Assembly (NCBI GenBank): GCA_024636495.1
Contig: JAGXGZ010000093.1
Location: 1 to 53,482, forward strand
DNA: 53,482 nt
DNA from: Roseobacter sp.
GTDB lineage: Bacteria > Pseudomonadota > Alphaproteobacteria > Rhodobacterales > Rhodobacteraceae
Direction of reading: 5' to 3'
Below are positions 33,668-42,844 of the stretch, piece after piece. The notes under the pieces were generated by a model. That model saw only the letters and a list, made by a program, of their open reading frames with translations, was not told where the DNA came from and did no database searches. Numbering within the stretch: position 1 is the first letter of the stretch; the number at the start of each line of letters is the position of its first letter. Both the position numbers and the translations under genes were made by a program.

Positions 33668-34438
33668 ATGACCCAGTCCCGACGCCAATTTCTGGCAACC
33701 TCAGCCGCAGCAGCCGGTGTGATCACCATGTTGCCTTACGCCGCCCAAGCCGCAGCCCACGGAGGCAACATGTTCCCCGTCGAAGGCGGCGAGATCAAAG
33801 TGCACCCTGTCGACCACGCGTCGTTCGTGATGGAGACGCCGATCGGCGTGATCTATAATGATCCGGTTGGTGATGCTGCGAACTACGCTGATTTCCCGAC
33901 GCCCGATCTGGTGTTGATTACGCACGAGCACGGCGATCATTACAACGTCGATACGCTGACAGCTGTGGTAGGGGATGCGACGCAGATCATCACGAACCCC
34001 GCAGTCTACGAGATGCTGCCAGAAGCGCTGAAGGCCAAAGCCAGCATGGTCGCCAATGGCGAAACGGCAGTGTTTGGTGATGTGCAGATCGAGGCAATCC
34101 CTGCCTATAACACCACCGAAGAGCGCCTGAACTTCCACCCGCAGGGCCGCGACAACGGCTATATCGTCAACCTGCCCAATTTCAGGGTCTATATCTCGGG
34201 TGACACCGAAGGCACACCCGAGATGCGTGCGCTTGAGAATATTGATCTGGCGTTCGTGTGCATGAACTTGCCGTTCACCATGGACGCAGAAGCAGCTGCG
34301 GCAGCCGTGTCAGAGTTCAAGCCGACGTTCGTCTATCCCTACCACTTCCGCGGGCGCGATGACGGCACGCAAGATCCCGCAGAATTCGCCAAGATGGTGG
34401 CGATGGGAACCGAAGTGAAGATCGCAGACTGGTATTAA
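33668..34438 (+). CDS. Tat-exported MBL-fold metallo-hydrolase
   Basis: The ATG at 33668 follows AGGAG and gives MTQSRRQFLATSAAAAGVIT, a twin-arginine signal peptide (RRQFL). The mature protein has the metallo-beta-lactamase motif THEHGDHYN (His86, His88, Asp90, His91 region) and later YISGDTEGT, with a C-terminal YPYHFRG. It resembles UlaG-like/MBL-fold periplasmic hydrolases; the substrate is unknown. At 256 residues it is complete. A hairpin follows the stop. Confidence 0.88.
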   Translation: MTQSRRQFLATSAAAAGVITMLPYAAQAAAHGGNMFPVEGGEIKVHPVDHASFVMETPIGVIYNDPVGDAANYADFPTPDLVLITHEHGDHYNVDTLTAVVGDATQIITNPAVYEMLPEALKAKASMVANGETAVFGDVQIEAIPAYNTTEERLNFHPQGRDNGYIVNLPNFRVYISGDTEGTPEMRALENIDLAFVCMNLPFTMDAEAAAAAVSEFKPTFVYPYHFRGRDDGTQDPAEFAKMVAMGTEVKIADWY

Positions 34439-34447
34439 TATCAGACT

Positions 34448-34472
34448 TCCGGTTGCCTTTTTGGCAACCGGA
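34448..34472 (+). terminator. Hairpin after the metallo-hydrolase gene
   Basis: TCCGGTTGCC (34448-34457) pairs perfectly with GGCAACCGGA (34463-34472) around TTTTT, ten bases after the stop. No T-run follows, so it is a terminator-like hairpin that may serve both converging transcripts. Confidence 0.55.
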
Positions 34473-34536
34473 CCGACGCGGGGGACCAGCCCCCCGCACC
34501 CCCCGGGATATTTCCAAGCCAGAGAATGCGGGGCTT

Positions 34537-35691
34537 TTAGGTTTTATAGGGGTCGAGGCAGGCACGCAGACCGTCGCCAAGGAAATTGAATGCCAGCACC
34601 ACGATGATGATCGGCAGCATCGGAATGGCAGTCCACCAATAAATTTCGATACTTGCTAGGTTTTGTGCATCATTCAGCATCACGCCCCAGCTGACCGCAG
34701 GCGCGCGCAGGCCAAGACCCAGAAAGCTGAGCGCGGTTTCCCCTAGGATCATCGCAGGGATCGACAATGTTGCGCTCGCGATCAGGTGCGACATGAAGTT
34801 TGGCAGCAGGTGTTTGCGGATCACACGCGCAGGTTTCGCGCCCATCATCTCGGCCGCTTTGACGTATTCCTCTTCGCGCAGGCTTAGGAATTTGGACCGC
34901 ACCGCACGTGCAAGGCCGGGCCAGTCGAGGATCCCCAAGATGATCGAGATGATGAAAAACACCGACACCGGCCCCCAGTTTGAAGGGACCGCAGCAGATA
35001 GTGCAAGCCAGAGCGGAAGTTCAGGCAGCGAGCGCAAGACTTCGATCATGCGGTTCACAATCCAGTCGGTCTTGCCGCCGAAATAGCCCGCGAGCGAGCC
35101 GAAGAAGATCCCCAGCACGAACGACACGGTAATCCCGATCAACCCGACGGTAAGCGAAAGCTGTGCGCCGTAAAGGATGCGGCTGAACACATCGCGGCCC
35201 AACCGGTCTGACCCCCACAAGAATACTGTGGCCCCTTCAGGGGCGCAGAAAAGATGGGTGTTTGACGGGATCAACGCAAAGATATGGTAGGTTTGCCCTT
35301 CGCAGAAATACTCAAGCGGGCGGGGCTTTGTTTCGTCGGTTTCATAGACCCAGCGGAAGTTGATCAGATCGGCCGTGCCGGTCGTTTCATACACGTAAGG
35401 GCCGATAAACTCACCGTCATGCCAAAGGTTGATGCTTTGGGGCGGGGCATAAAGATGTTCGGCGTTGCGCTCGTTCGCGGTATAGGGCGCGATGAACCCG
35501 GCGATCGGCAGGATGAGATAGCAAAAGGCCAGGAACAACCCCGAAACCAACGCCAGCTTATGACGGCGGAACTTGCGCCACATAAGCAAGGCGACGGACG
35601 CATCCATGTCCGACCGCTCGGGCGCGGAGAGATCGACATCATCGTTCCAAGGTGTGGTATCGACAAAGCGGTTATCTGGTTGTGATCCCAT
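34537..35691 (-). CDS. Peptide-type ABC transporter permease (OppC/YejE-like)
   Basis: The protein of 384 residues has an N-terminal cytoplasmic tail, a first membrane helix (LALVSGLFLAFCYLILPIAG), a long periplasmic insert, and five more helices. The permease EAA loop reads YVKAAEMMGAKPARVIRKHL. It pairs with the other permease gene, sharing its boundary base, to form the channel of an importer for oligopeptides or similar solutes. It is the last gene of the four-gene operon. Confidence 0.9.
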   Translation of the reverse strand: MGSQPDNRFVDTTPWNDDVDLSAPERSDMDASVALLMWRKFRRHKLALVSGLFLAFCYLILPIAGFIAPYTANERNAEHLYAPPQSINLWHDGEFIGPYVYETTGTADLINFRWVYETDETKPRPLEYFCEGQTYHIFALIPSNTHLFCAPEGATVFLWGSDRLGRDVFSRILYGAQLSLTVGLIGITVSFVLGIFFGSLAGYFGGKTDWIVNRMIEVLRSLPELPLWLALSAAVPSNWGPVSVFFIISIILGILDWPGLARAVRSKFLSLREEEYVKAAEMMGAKPARVIRKHLLPNFMSHLIASATLSIPAMILGETALSFLGLGLRAPAVSWGVMLNDAQNLASIEIYWWTAIPMLPIIIVVLAFNFLGDGLRACLDPYKT

Positions 35692-36716
35692 TATCCACGC
35701 GCTCCGTAACGGATGCGCGGATCCAGCAGTACGAGCAACATGTCAGAAATCATCGTCCCGATCAGGGTCAGCAAGGCGACAAACATCAAGATGAACGCGG
35801 CCAGAAACTGATCCTGGGATTTCAACGCAATCAACAAGGCTGGGCCGATGGTTTGCAGGCCCAGCACAACAGAGACCAACACAGATCCCGATATCATTGC
35901 CGGCAGCAGGTTGCCGATATCGGCCACAAACGGATTGAACGCCATGCGCAAAGGGTATTTTGCCAACAGTCGGGCAGGGGCCATCCCCTTGGCCTTTGCA
36001 GTTTCGACATAGGGCTTTTCAAGCTCGTCCAGCATATTGGCGCGCAAACGTTGCATCATTGCGGCAGCGCCCGCCGTGCCGATCACAAAGGTCGGCACGA
36101 TCAGGTGCAGCAGGATCGACTGAACCTTGACCCAAGACATCGGTTCGCCTTCAAGTTCGGGGGCCATCAGGCCGCCGATGGGAATGTTGAAATATCTGTG
36201 GCCATAGTAAAACAAGATCAGCGCCAGCAGAAAGTTTGGCGTGGCTAACCCAAGGTAGCCGATGAAACCAGCCGTGTAATCCACCCATGTTTCGGATTTG
36301 GCGGCGGCCAGAACACCCAAGGGAAGTGCTACAAGGTAGACAAACAAGACGGCAGCAAGATTGACCAGAACCGTCATCCAAAGCGCATCGCCGACGATTT
36401 CACCCACGGGGCGGTCAAATTCAAATGACCAGCCGAAATTGCCCTGTAACAGCCCAGCGAAACCCTGCGGTCCGGGCGCGATACCAGCCCAGATCATGTA
36501 TTGCTTCCAGATCGGCTGATCTAGGGAATATTCCTGCCGCAAAAACTCGGCCTTGGCTACACCTTCGGCCTGACCGGTGGCGCGTAATTCGGCGATCTGG
36601 TTTGACAGGTAATCGCCCGGCGGCAGGTTGATGATGGTAAACACCAACACCGACACAACCGCGAGAGTCAGCAACATGGTGATGAAGCGCCACACCGCGT
36701 ATCTAAGAAAGATCAT
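35691..36716 (-). CDS. Peptide-type ABC transporter permease (OppB/YejB-like)
   Basis: The 341-residue inner-membrane protein starts with AVWRFITMLLTLAVVSVLVF and has about six helices. The EAA loop lies in YVETAKAKGMAPARLLAKYP. The periplasmic insert after the first helix (PPGDYLSNQIAELRATGQAE) is usual in this family. It overlaps the binding-protein gene by 4 bp and meets the second permease gene. Confidence 0.9.
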   Translation of the reverse strand: MIFLRYAVWRFITMLLTLAVVSVLVFTIINLPPGDYLSNQIAELRATGQAEGVAKAEFLRQEYSLDQPIWKQYMIWAGIAPGPQGFAGLLQGNFGWSFEFDRPVGEIVGDALWMTVLVNLAAVLFVYLVALPLGVLAAAKSETWVDYTAGFIGYLGLATPNFLLALILFYYGHRYFNIPIGGLMAPELEGEPMSWVKVQSILLHLIVPTFVIGTAGAAAMMQRLRANMLDELEKPYVETAKAKGMAPARLLAKYPLRMAFNPFVADIGNLLPAMISGSVLVSVVLGLQTIGPALLIALKSQDQFLAAFILMFVALLTLIGTMISDMLLVLLDPRIRYGARG

Positions 36717-38632
36717 CGGCTTACCTGCACAAGGGGATCTTGGAAATAGAATTCGTCGATGCGGTGAATGCCGAAATGCGCGCCGGGATCATAGGCCCAG
36801 ACACCTTCTTCGGGTACATTCATCAGTTGGTTCGACACCACAATAGGCTGGGGCGCTTTCGACAGGATACCGATGGCAAACTGCTGATCTGCGTGGATCG
36901 CCAGCATTTCTTTCCAGATCGCCATGCGCTTTGCCGTCACGTTGGTATGGGTCCAGTCATCGGCAAGGCGCATCAACTTTTCTGCGGGTGCCATATCAGG
37001 CGGCTCGCCCGAGCCACCCATGGTTTGATAATATTGGCCCCACATCGGCCAGGAAAAGAACTCTTGATTGGTGGGGGCGAGATACGAGGGTGACGTGGCA
37101 GGCCCCGGAATACCATTGTCCCAGCCAAACCAGACGGCGGCCATGGTGCGGCCAGCGTAGATCCGGTTGCGTAAAATATCGCGGTCCAGCGGGCGCATGA
37201 TCAAACGTATGCCAAGATCACGCCACGTATCCGTGACGATGGCCAGCGCGTTTTCTTCCTCGCTTCGTTCACCTGCGGTCTCGACGACGAATTCCATTGG
37301 TCGCCCGTCTGGCAGCTTGCGCAGGCCCGATGGCATCCGTTCGGTCAATCCCATTTCGTCAAGCAGCGCATTTGCGCGGTCTGTGTCAAAGTCCGACCAA
37401 GCGTTTAGAAACGCGTCTTGATACATCGGGCTTTGCGGCAGGACGGTCATGCCGCCTTCCTTGGCCAGCCCGAAGTACAGCGCGCGGTTGATCATGCGGC
37501 GGTCAATGCCAAGGCTAAGGGCGCGGCGGAACCGTACATCGCGCATCACTTCGCGCCAGACCGGATCGGCAAAGTTCAGGTTGGGATAGATCGCAATCTG
37601 GCTGGCGGCACCATTGGCCCACAGCAAGGTGCGGTATTTGTCGCCGTCAATCTCGCCCTTCTTGAGGATCGCGATATCGGGAAAATCCAGGCCACGCGCC
37701 TGCAAATCGACTTCGCCCGCGTTTGACTTGGCCGCAATCAGCCCGCCGCCGACGACCGTCATTTCGACCACATCAATATACGGAAGCTGCACGCCACGAC
37801 TGTCAATCCGGTGATAGTAGGGGTTCCTCACAAACAGCTTTCGCGAATTGTCGTCTTCGCTGGTGTTGATCCAGGGTTGCAACGTCGGCTCGCGGGGGTT
37901 GTCGTATTTCAACATGTTGTCGCGCTTGTTGTGCAGCGCGGCCCAGCTGTTCACGCGGGCCGATCTTACCTCCTTGGCAAGGGCCTCGGGGTCTGCAAAA
38001 TCGCCGTGAAATTGCTTGAGGTAATGGGCGGGCCGGTAGATGAACGGCGGACTGGCCTGTGCCAACAAGGGCAGAAAACTTGAATTGGGGCCGTCCCACT
38101 CAAAAACGACAGTCTCAAGATCAGGGAATGTCACACGGCCCAGCTTGTCCTCGACAAACATGAATTCAGGCGGGCCGCTGGGGGTAATCTTGTCGTTGTT
38201 TGCGACGTTTTCCCACCAGTACCTGAAATCCTCCGAGGTGAAAGGCGTGCCATCTGACCAGCGGTGGCCGGGGCGCAGGTGCAAGGTGAATTTGCGGTCG
38301 TTTTCGATATCGACGGAGTGCAGCAGGTCGGGTGCCAGGGAATAATCAGGCTGATAGCCGACCAGTCTTGCATAGCCGTAAACCACCATCTGGCGCACAT
38401 CTTTTGAGCGCGAAACGAGGGTGCGCAGCGTGCCACCCTGTTTGCCAAAACTGCGCCCTTTTGCGGCCAGATCGACGATCAGGGGGGCGCTTGGCAGGCG
38501 CATCTGGATGGGGGGCATGTTGCCGGCGTTGACCTCTTGCGCCCAAAAACTGCTTTCCTGCAATGGAGGAAGCGGTGTCTGCGCACCCAAAGGAAGACCG
38601 ATAAGTGAAAGTAAGATAACTAGTTTACGCAT
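36713..38632 (-). CDS. Peptide-type ABC transporter substrate-binding protein
   Basis: The start at 38632 gives a signal peptide ([18 protein letters not shown]) and 639 residues; it overlaps the ATPase gene by 8 bp. The mature protein has the SBP_bac_5 family pattern: LHLRPGHRWSDGTPFTSEDF near residue 130, then RFRRALSLGIDRRMINRALY. It would capture solute in the periplasm for the two permeases. The large size resembles YejA-type binding proteins. Substrate is unknown: peptides, opines or similar. Confidence 0.9.
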   Translation of the reverse strand: MRKLVILLSLIGLPLGAQTPLPPLQESSFWAQEVNAGNMPPIQMRLPSAPLIVDLAAKGRSFGKQGGTLRTLVSRSKDVRQMVVYGYARLVGYQPDYSLAPDLLHSVDIENDRKFTLHLRPGHRWSDGTPFTSEDFRYWWENVANNDKITPSGPPEFMFVEDKLGRVTFPDLETVVFEWDGPNSSFLPLLAQASPPFIYRPAHYLKQFHGDFADPEALAKEVRSARVNSWAALHNKRDNMLKYDNPREPTLQPWINTSEDDNSRKLFVRNPYYHRIDSRGVQLPYIDVVEMTVVGGGLIAAKSNAGEVDLQARGLDFPDIAILKKGEIDGDKYRTLLWANGAASQIAIYPNLNFADPVWREVMRDVRFRRALSLGIDRRMINRALYFGLAKEGGMTVLPQSPMYQDAFLNAWSDFDTDRANALLDEMGLTERMPSGLRKLPDGRPMEFVVETAGERSEEENALAIVTDTWRDLGIRLIMRPLDRDILRNRIYAGRTMAAVWFGWDNGIPGPATSPSYLAPTNQEFFSWPMWGQYYQTMGGSGEPPDMAPAEKLMRLADDWTHTNVTAKRMAIWKEMLAIHADQQFAIGILSKAPQPIVVSNQLMNVPEEGVWAYDPGAHFGIHRIDEFYFQDPLVQVSR

Positions 38633-40394
38633 GACATCTGACCTTATGGCCGGGTTCCAGCTCGCGCAATGCCGGGGCTTGCGTCCCTTGGAAACGGTAT
38701 TGTTCGGGCCAAAGCGAAGGCGAACCTGCCCCTTTTGCAACCAGATCCAGATCGATCGGGCGGCTGATGTCCGGCTCTGGCTGTGCGGCAATCAGCGCTT
38801 TGGTGTAGGGATGTTGGGGGTTGTAAAACAGCGTGTCGGGGGCGGCTTGTTCAACGATCACACCCGCCCGCATCACGGCAACTTCGTCAGCGATACGGGC
38901 TACGACTGCCAGATCGTGACTGATGAAAAGATAGCTAAGATTGGCGCGCTCGCGAATGTCTTCCAGCAAGCTCAGGATCTGGTCTTGCACCGACACATCA
39001 AGCGCCGAGGTCGGCTCGTCGCAGATCAGCAGCCTTGGCTCCAGCGTCAATGCGCGTGCAATCGACAGCCGCTGCCGCTGCCCCCCCGAGAACGCATGCG
39101 GAAAGCGGCGCATCATGTCGGGGTCCAGCCCGACCCATCTGATCATCTCGGCCGCTTTTTCGCGCCGCTCTGCTGCCGTGCCGATGGCGTGTATCTCCAT
39201 CGGTTCGGTCAACGCTTCTTGCACGCGCATGCGCGGGCTTAGCGACGAATAGGGATCTTGAAACACCATCTGCGCCTGACGTTGAAACAGCGTCCTTTGT
39301 GTGGTGGTCATTTCGTGCACGGCGATCGGATCGGCCCCTTTTTCGGGCTTAAACAACACGTGACCGCCAGCATCCGGTTTTTCAGACCCCATCGCGATTC
39401 TGGCGCATGTGGTTTTGCCAGACCCGCTTTCCCCTACAATCGCCAGCGTTGTGCCGCGCTGAAGTTGCAGGTCAACCTTTTGGCACGCGGACACGGTGAC
39501 CGGCGCGCGCCATCCCCCCGCGCGCATCGTGTAGGTCTTCGATATATTGCGAAGGTCAAGGATGATGTCATCGTGGTGCGGCGCACGGGCCGCCGTCGCG
39601 ACCTGTGGAATCATCGGGGCCGCCGCAAAAAGCTTGGCCGTATAGGGATGGGCAGGCGCGCCCAGAATGTCGGACGCAAGCCCGCTTTCCATCACGCGGC
39701 CCTTGTGCATGACGACCACCTGTTGCGCCATGTTCGCCACAACGCCCAGATCATGGGTCACAAGGATAACGCCCATGCCGGTGTCAGCCTGCAGACTGCG
39801 GATCAGCCCCAAAACCTGCGCCTGCGTGGTAACGTCCAGCGCTGTTGTCGGCTCGTCTGCGATCAGCAATTCGGGTTTGGCCACCATTGCCATGGCGATC
39901 ATCGCGCGTTGACGCATCCCGCCAGACATCTCGAAGGGATAGCTGCGCCACGCGCGATTTGGATCAGCAAAGCCCACCTGTTCAAATTGCGTCAGAACTG
40001 CTTGTTTTGCTTCGGACCTGCCCATGTCCCGGTGCAACCGCAGCACTTCTGCCACCTGATCGCCCAACCGGTGCAGCGGCGACAAAGACCGCATGGGTTC
40101 CTGAAAGATCATCGAAATGCGGTCGCCGCGGATTTTGCGCATGGCTTTTTCCGACAGCTTCAACAACGCGCTTGATCCGCCCGATCCGTTGAAGTTCAAG
40201 GACCCTTTGCGCAGTTGTGCGGCCTCGGGCAGAATGCGCAGTACCGAACGGCACGTCAGCGTCTTGCCCGATCCGCTCTCGCCTACCAGCGCCAACGTCT
40301 CGCCTGCGTTCACGCAAAAGCTGACACCATCAACAACCGGTGCTGCTTCACCGAAGCCAATGGTCAGGTCTTTTACTTCCAAAAGAGCGGTCAT
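38625..40394 (-). CDS. Dipeptide-type ABC transporter ATPase with two fused nucleotide-binding domains
   Basis: The 589-residue protein contains two complete ABC domains. The first has Walker A GESGSGKT, signature [14 protein letters not shown] and Walker [13 protein letters not shown]. The second repeats these as [25 protein letters not shown] and [12 protein letters not shown]. Each is followed by a peptide-transporter tail (HPYTAKL, HPYTKAL). This fused form is found in YejF/GsiA-type importers. It is the first gene of the operon, upstream of the binding protein and permeases. Confidence 0.95.
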   Translation of the reverse strand: MTALLEVKDLTIGFGEAAPVVDGVSFCVNAGETLALVGESGSGKTLTCRSVLRILPEAAQLRKGSLNFNGSGGSSALLKLSEKAMRKIRGDRISMIFQEPMRSLSPLHRLGDQVAEVLRLHRDMGRSEAKQAVLTQFEQVGFADPNRAWRSYPFEMSGGMRQRAMIAMAMVAKPELLIADEPTTALDVTTQAQVLGLIRSLQADTGMGVILVTHDLGVVANMAQQVVVMHKGRVMESGLASDILGAPAHPYTAKLFAAAPMIPQVATAARAPHHDDIILDLRNISKTYTMRAGGWRAPVTVSACQKVDLQLQRGTTLAIVGESGSGKTTCARIAMGSEKPDAGGHVLFKPEKGADPIAVHEMTTTQRTLFQRQAQMVFQDPYSSLSPRMRVQEALTEPMEIHAIGTAAERREKAAEMIRWVGLDPDMMRRFPHAFSGGQRQRLSIARALTLEPRLLICDEPTSALDVSVQDQILSLLEDIRERANLSYLFISHDLAVVARIADEVAVMRAGVIVEQAAPDTLFYNPQHPYTKALIAAQPEPDISRPIDLDLVAKGAGSPSLWPEQYRFQGTQAPALRELEPGHKVRCHA

Positions 40395-40562
40395 CAGGAT
40401 CCAGACGATTTAAAGCACACCAATTATGTCGGGAGTGAAACCGATAACCGCCGCCGCGTCTAGGGGTGCGTTGTTTTTATGTTCTGGATGCTACCCATCG
40501 AAGCGCAAAGACCTATGTAAGCCCCCATGTAAAGTAACGATTAATAGTTAGGAGATCAAAAT

Positions 40563-41051
40563 ATGAGCCGACTGGATAAGTTCATCGAACGCATGTCGTC
40601 GCAGCGTGCTTGCCTGAACCTCGCGGCTGAAATGATCAGCGGTAATGCAGGCCCCGTTTTCGAATTGGGTCTGGGCAATGGCCGGACCTATGACCACATG
40701 CGCAAGATTATGCCGGAGCGTGACGTGTTTGTTTTTGAACGTGCGGTGGCGTCACATCCCGATAGCACGCCCGAAGATGACATGCTGTTGTTGGGTGATG
40801 TATACGACACTTTGCCCGCAGCGCTGGCACGGTTTGGGCCGACAGCGCAGCTGGTCCATGCGGATCTTGGTGGCCACAACCCGGCAAAGAACGATGAATT
40901 CGCCCGGTCGATTTCGCCGCTGGTTGAGCCGCTGCTGGCGCAAGGCGGGCTGATGGTGGCCAGTGACAAGATGTATTTCGAAACGCTTAAGGAAGTCGCG
41001 CTGCCAGCGGATGCCTTTCCGGGCCGGTGTTTCATTTACCAGCGTTCCTAG
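40563..41051 (+). CDS. Class I SAM-dependent methyltransferase-like protein
   Basis: The protein of 162 residues has a glycine loop FELGLGNGRTYDHM (about 34-47) as SAM motif I, then VFVFERAV with an acidic residue, and LVHADLGGHN. It matches a small alphaproteobacterial methyltransferase family (Methyltransf_17-like). Starting near AGGAGATC, it is transcribed alone and followed by a strong terminator. The substrate is not known. Confidence 0.8.
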   Translation: MSRLDKFIERMSSQRACLNLAAEMISGNAGPVFELGLGNGRTYDHMRKIMPERDVFVFERAVASHPDSTPEDDMLLLGDVYDTLPAALARFGPTAQLVHADLGGHNPAKNDEFARSISPLVEPLLAQGGLMVASDKMYFETLKEVALPADAFPGRCFIYQRS

Positions 41052-41102
41052 AGATGCAGGAAAACGCATAAGGTACTGGCTTTTATATATTTTAAGGGAA
41101 AC

Positions 41103-41126
41103 GGCGGCATGAAAATGCCGCCTTTT
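41103..41126 (+). terminator. Intrinsic terminator after the methyltransferase gene
   Basis: GGCGGCAT (41103-41110) pairs perfectly with ATGCCGCC (41115-41122) around the GAAA tetraloop, followed by TTTT. It isolates the methyltransferase gene from the TRAP operon. Confidence 0.9.
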
Positions 41127-41174
41127 CAATATCTGCTTGCGTGATACGATCTCTCGCCCTACGTTCCGCCAAGA

Positions 41175-41205
41175 CATAGTGAAACCAAGTTTCGCATAGT
41201 GAAAC
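41175..41205. promoter_or_regulatory. Palindromic operator candidate for the IclR-type regulator
   Basis: GTTTCGCATAGTGAAAC (41189-41205) is a palindrome of the kind bound by IclR-family regulators. CATAGTGAAAC occurs twice as a direct repeat 20 bp apart (41175-41185 and 41195-41205), so GAAAC-CAA-GTTTC (41181-41193) is a second overlapping palindrome. The site lies 21 bp before the TRAP binding-protein start, and the downstream operon encodes an IclR regulator. Confidence 0.55.
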
Positions 41206-41226
41206 ATTTTCTTGGGAGGGAAATTC

Positions 41227-42282
41227 ATGTCCTTTATCAAAAATCTAACCTTTACTGCCGCTTTGAGCGTTGCCGCGTCCGTTGCGGGTGCTGAAACCGT
41301 TTTGATCCATGGCGAGGCTGGCCCGAACCGCGGTGCGCGCGCTGATGCGTTGCAGTGGTTTGCCGATCAGGTCGCCGAACGCTCAAGCGGTGATTTGCGC
41401 ATGGACATCCAGTGGGGTGGCGCGCTGTTCAAGGCCAATGCCGCCGTACAATCCATCGCTGATGGCGTTGCGGACACCGGGTCGGTCATCGCCGTCTATT
41501 ATCCGCAGGAAATGGCCGCCTATGGGATTGCTGACCTGCCGGTAAACAACCCCGATGCGTGGGTCGGAATGCGCGCCACAGACGAACTGATGCGCAGCAA
41601 CCCTGCGATCACCGAGGATCTGGCCGACAAGAACCTTGTCTACATCGGCACATGGACCACCAGCCAGGTCAACATCGGCTGCAAGGGCGATGCGATCCGG
41701 TCGGTTGCTGATATCGCGGGCAAGAAAGTTCGCGGCGTGGGCGCTTATGGTAAGGTCTTCGGCGAAGAGGGTGCCAACATGGTCAACATGTCGATCTATG
41801 ACGCCTATCAGGGCCTCGACACAGGCCTGATCGATTGCAGCCAAGGCTATTCCTATGCCGTTGCAGCGCTGAAGCAGGCCGAGGTGATGGACAACTACAC
41901 CTTGCTGAACTGGGGTCAGGTCGGCGGTTTGGGCATCTTTATGAACAAGGACATGTACGATTCCTTGTCCCCCGAACAGCAAACCGTGCTGACCACCACA
42001 GGTGCCGACATGGCCGATGAATTCGGTCGTATGATCACCACGGCCAATGACAACGCGATTGCGTCCATGAAGGAACAAAACGTCGAAATCATCGAGCTGC
42101 CCGTCGAAGAGCGTGCCAAGTTGGTTGAGGCCGGTCAAAAGTTCCTTGGGCAGTGGGTGGAAACAGCCAGCGCGTCGGGCCTGCCTGCCGAAGCGATGCT
42201 TGAAGACTACCAAGCGCTGATCGCCAAATACACAGGCGAGCGTGACACCAAGGGGTATCCTTGGGCACCCAAAAGCAACTAA
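41227..42282 (+). CDS. dctP: TRAP transporter solute-binding protein (DctP family)
   Basis: The ATG at 41227 follows GGGAGGG and gives a signal peptide (MSFIKNLTFTAALSVAASVA, then GA) and 351 residues. The mature protein has the DctP pattern (NRGARADALQWFADQVAERS, then GGALFKANAAVQSIADGVAD). A conserved Arg in KVRGVGAYGKV is likely the carboxylate anchor. It delivers an organic acid to the membrane subunits encoded next. The gene context suggests the ligand is the acid activated by the CoA ligase downstream. Confidence 0.93.
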   Translation: MSFIKNLTFTAALSVAASVAGAETVLIHGEAGPNRGARADALQWFADQVAERSSGDLRMDIQWGGALFKANAAVQSIADGVADTGSVIAVYYPQEMAAYGIADLPVNNPDAWVGMRATDELMRSNPAITEDLADKNLVYIGTWTTSQVNIGCKGDAIRSVADIAGKKVRGVGAYGKVFGEEGANMVNMSIYDAYQGLDTGLIDCSQGYSYAVAALKQAEVMDNYTLLNWGQVGGLGIFMNKDMYDSLSPEQQTVLTTTGADMADEFGRMITTANDNAIASMKEQNVEIIELPVEERAKLVEAGQKFLGQWVETASASGLPAEAMLEDYQALIAKYTGERDTKGYPWAPKSN

Positions 42283-42310
42283 GCGAATAGCCTGAGGGAG
42301 GGACGGGACC

Positions 42311-42844
42311 ATGTTGGTGCCACTAGAGAAAATCCTGCTGGGATTGGGCGCGATAGCGGTCATTCTACTTGGGGTCTTGATTACCACCAATGTGGTCGCG
42401 CGTGCTGTCTTTTCCTCAAGCGTGCCTGACAGCGTCACCATGGTGCGCGAATTGATGGTCGCCGCCATCCTTTTGCCCCTTGGTGCCGCAACGGCCAACC
42501 GCGCGCATATCAGCGTCGCGTTTGTGTCTGATCGGTTTGGGCCGCGCCTGCGGTCTTGGCTGATTGTTTTGGGGTCTGTGATGGGGCTGATCGCGCTGGC
42601 CGCTTTGATCTATGCAGGCACCCGCGAATTTCTAAGCGTCTGGGAAAAGGGAAGCTTTTTCTATGGTGATTTGAACCTGCCCAAGTGGCCGGGACGGCTA
42701 TTGTTTGTCATCGGGATCGGCGCGTGCTGGCTGCGGCTGGCTGAACTTGCGATCCGCGACATTCGCACGATCCTGTCGGGCGGCACTGTGTCGGACGAAC
42801 AGAACCATACCATCGAAGCCATGGCCGAAAAGGAAGCGCTGTAA
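42311..42844 (+). CDS. dctQ: TRAP transporter small permease (DctQ family)
   Basis: The protein of 177 residues has four membrane helices, beginning with ILLGLGAIAVILLGVLITTN, and the family's MVRELMVAAILLPLGAATAN segment. It forms the membrane complex with the large permease, whose gene starts at its last base. GGGAGGGACGGG precedes the start. Confidence 0.92.
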   Translation: MLVPLEKILLGLGAIAVILLGVLITTNVVARAVFSSSVPDSVTMVRELMVAAILLPLGAATANRAHISVAFVSDRFGPRLRSWLIVLGSVMGLIALAALIYAGTREFLSVWEKGSFFYGDLNLPKWPGRLLFVIGIGACWLRLAELAIRDIRTILSGGTVSDEQNHTIEAMAEKEAL

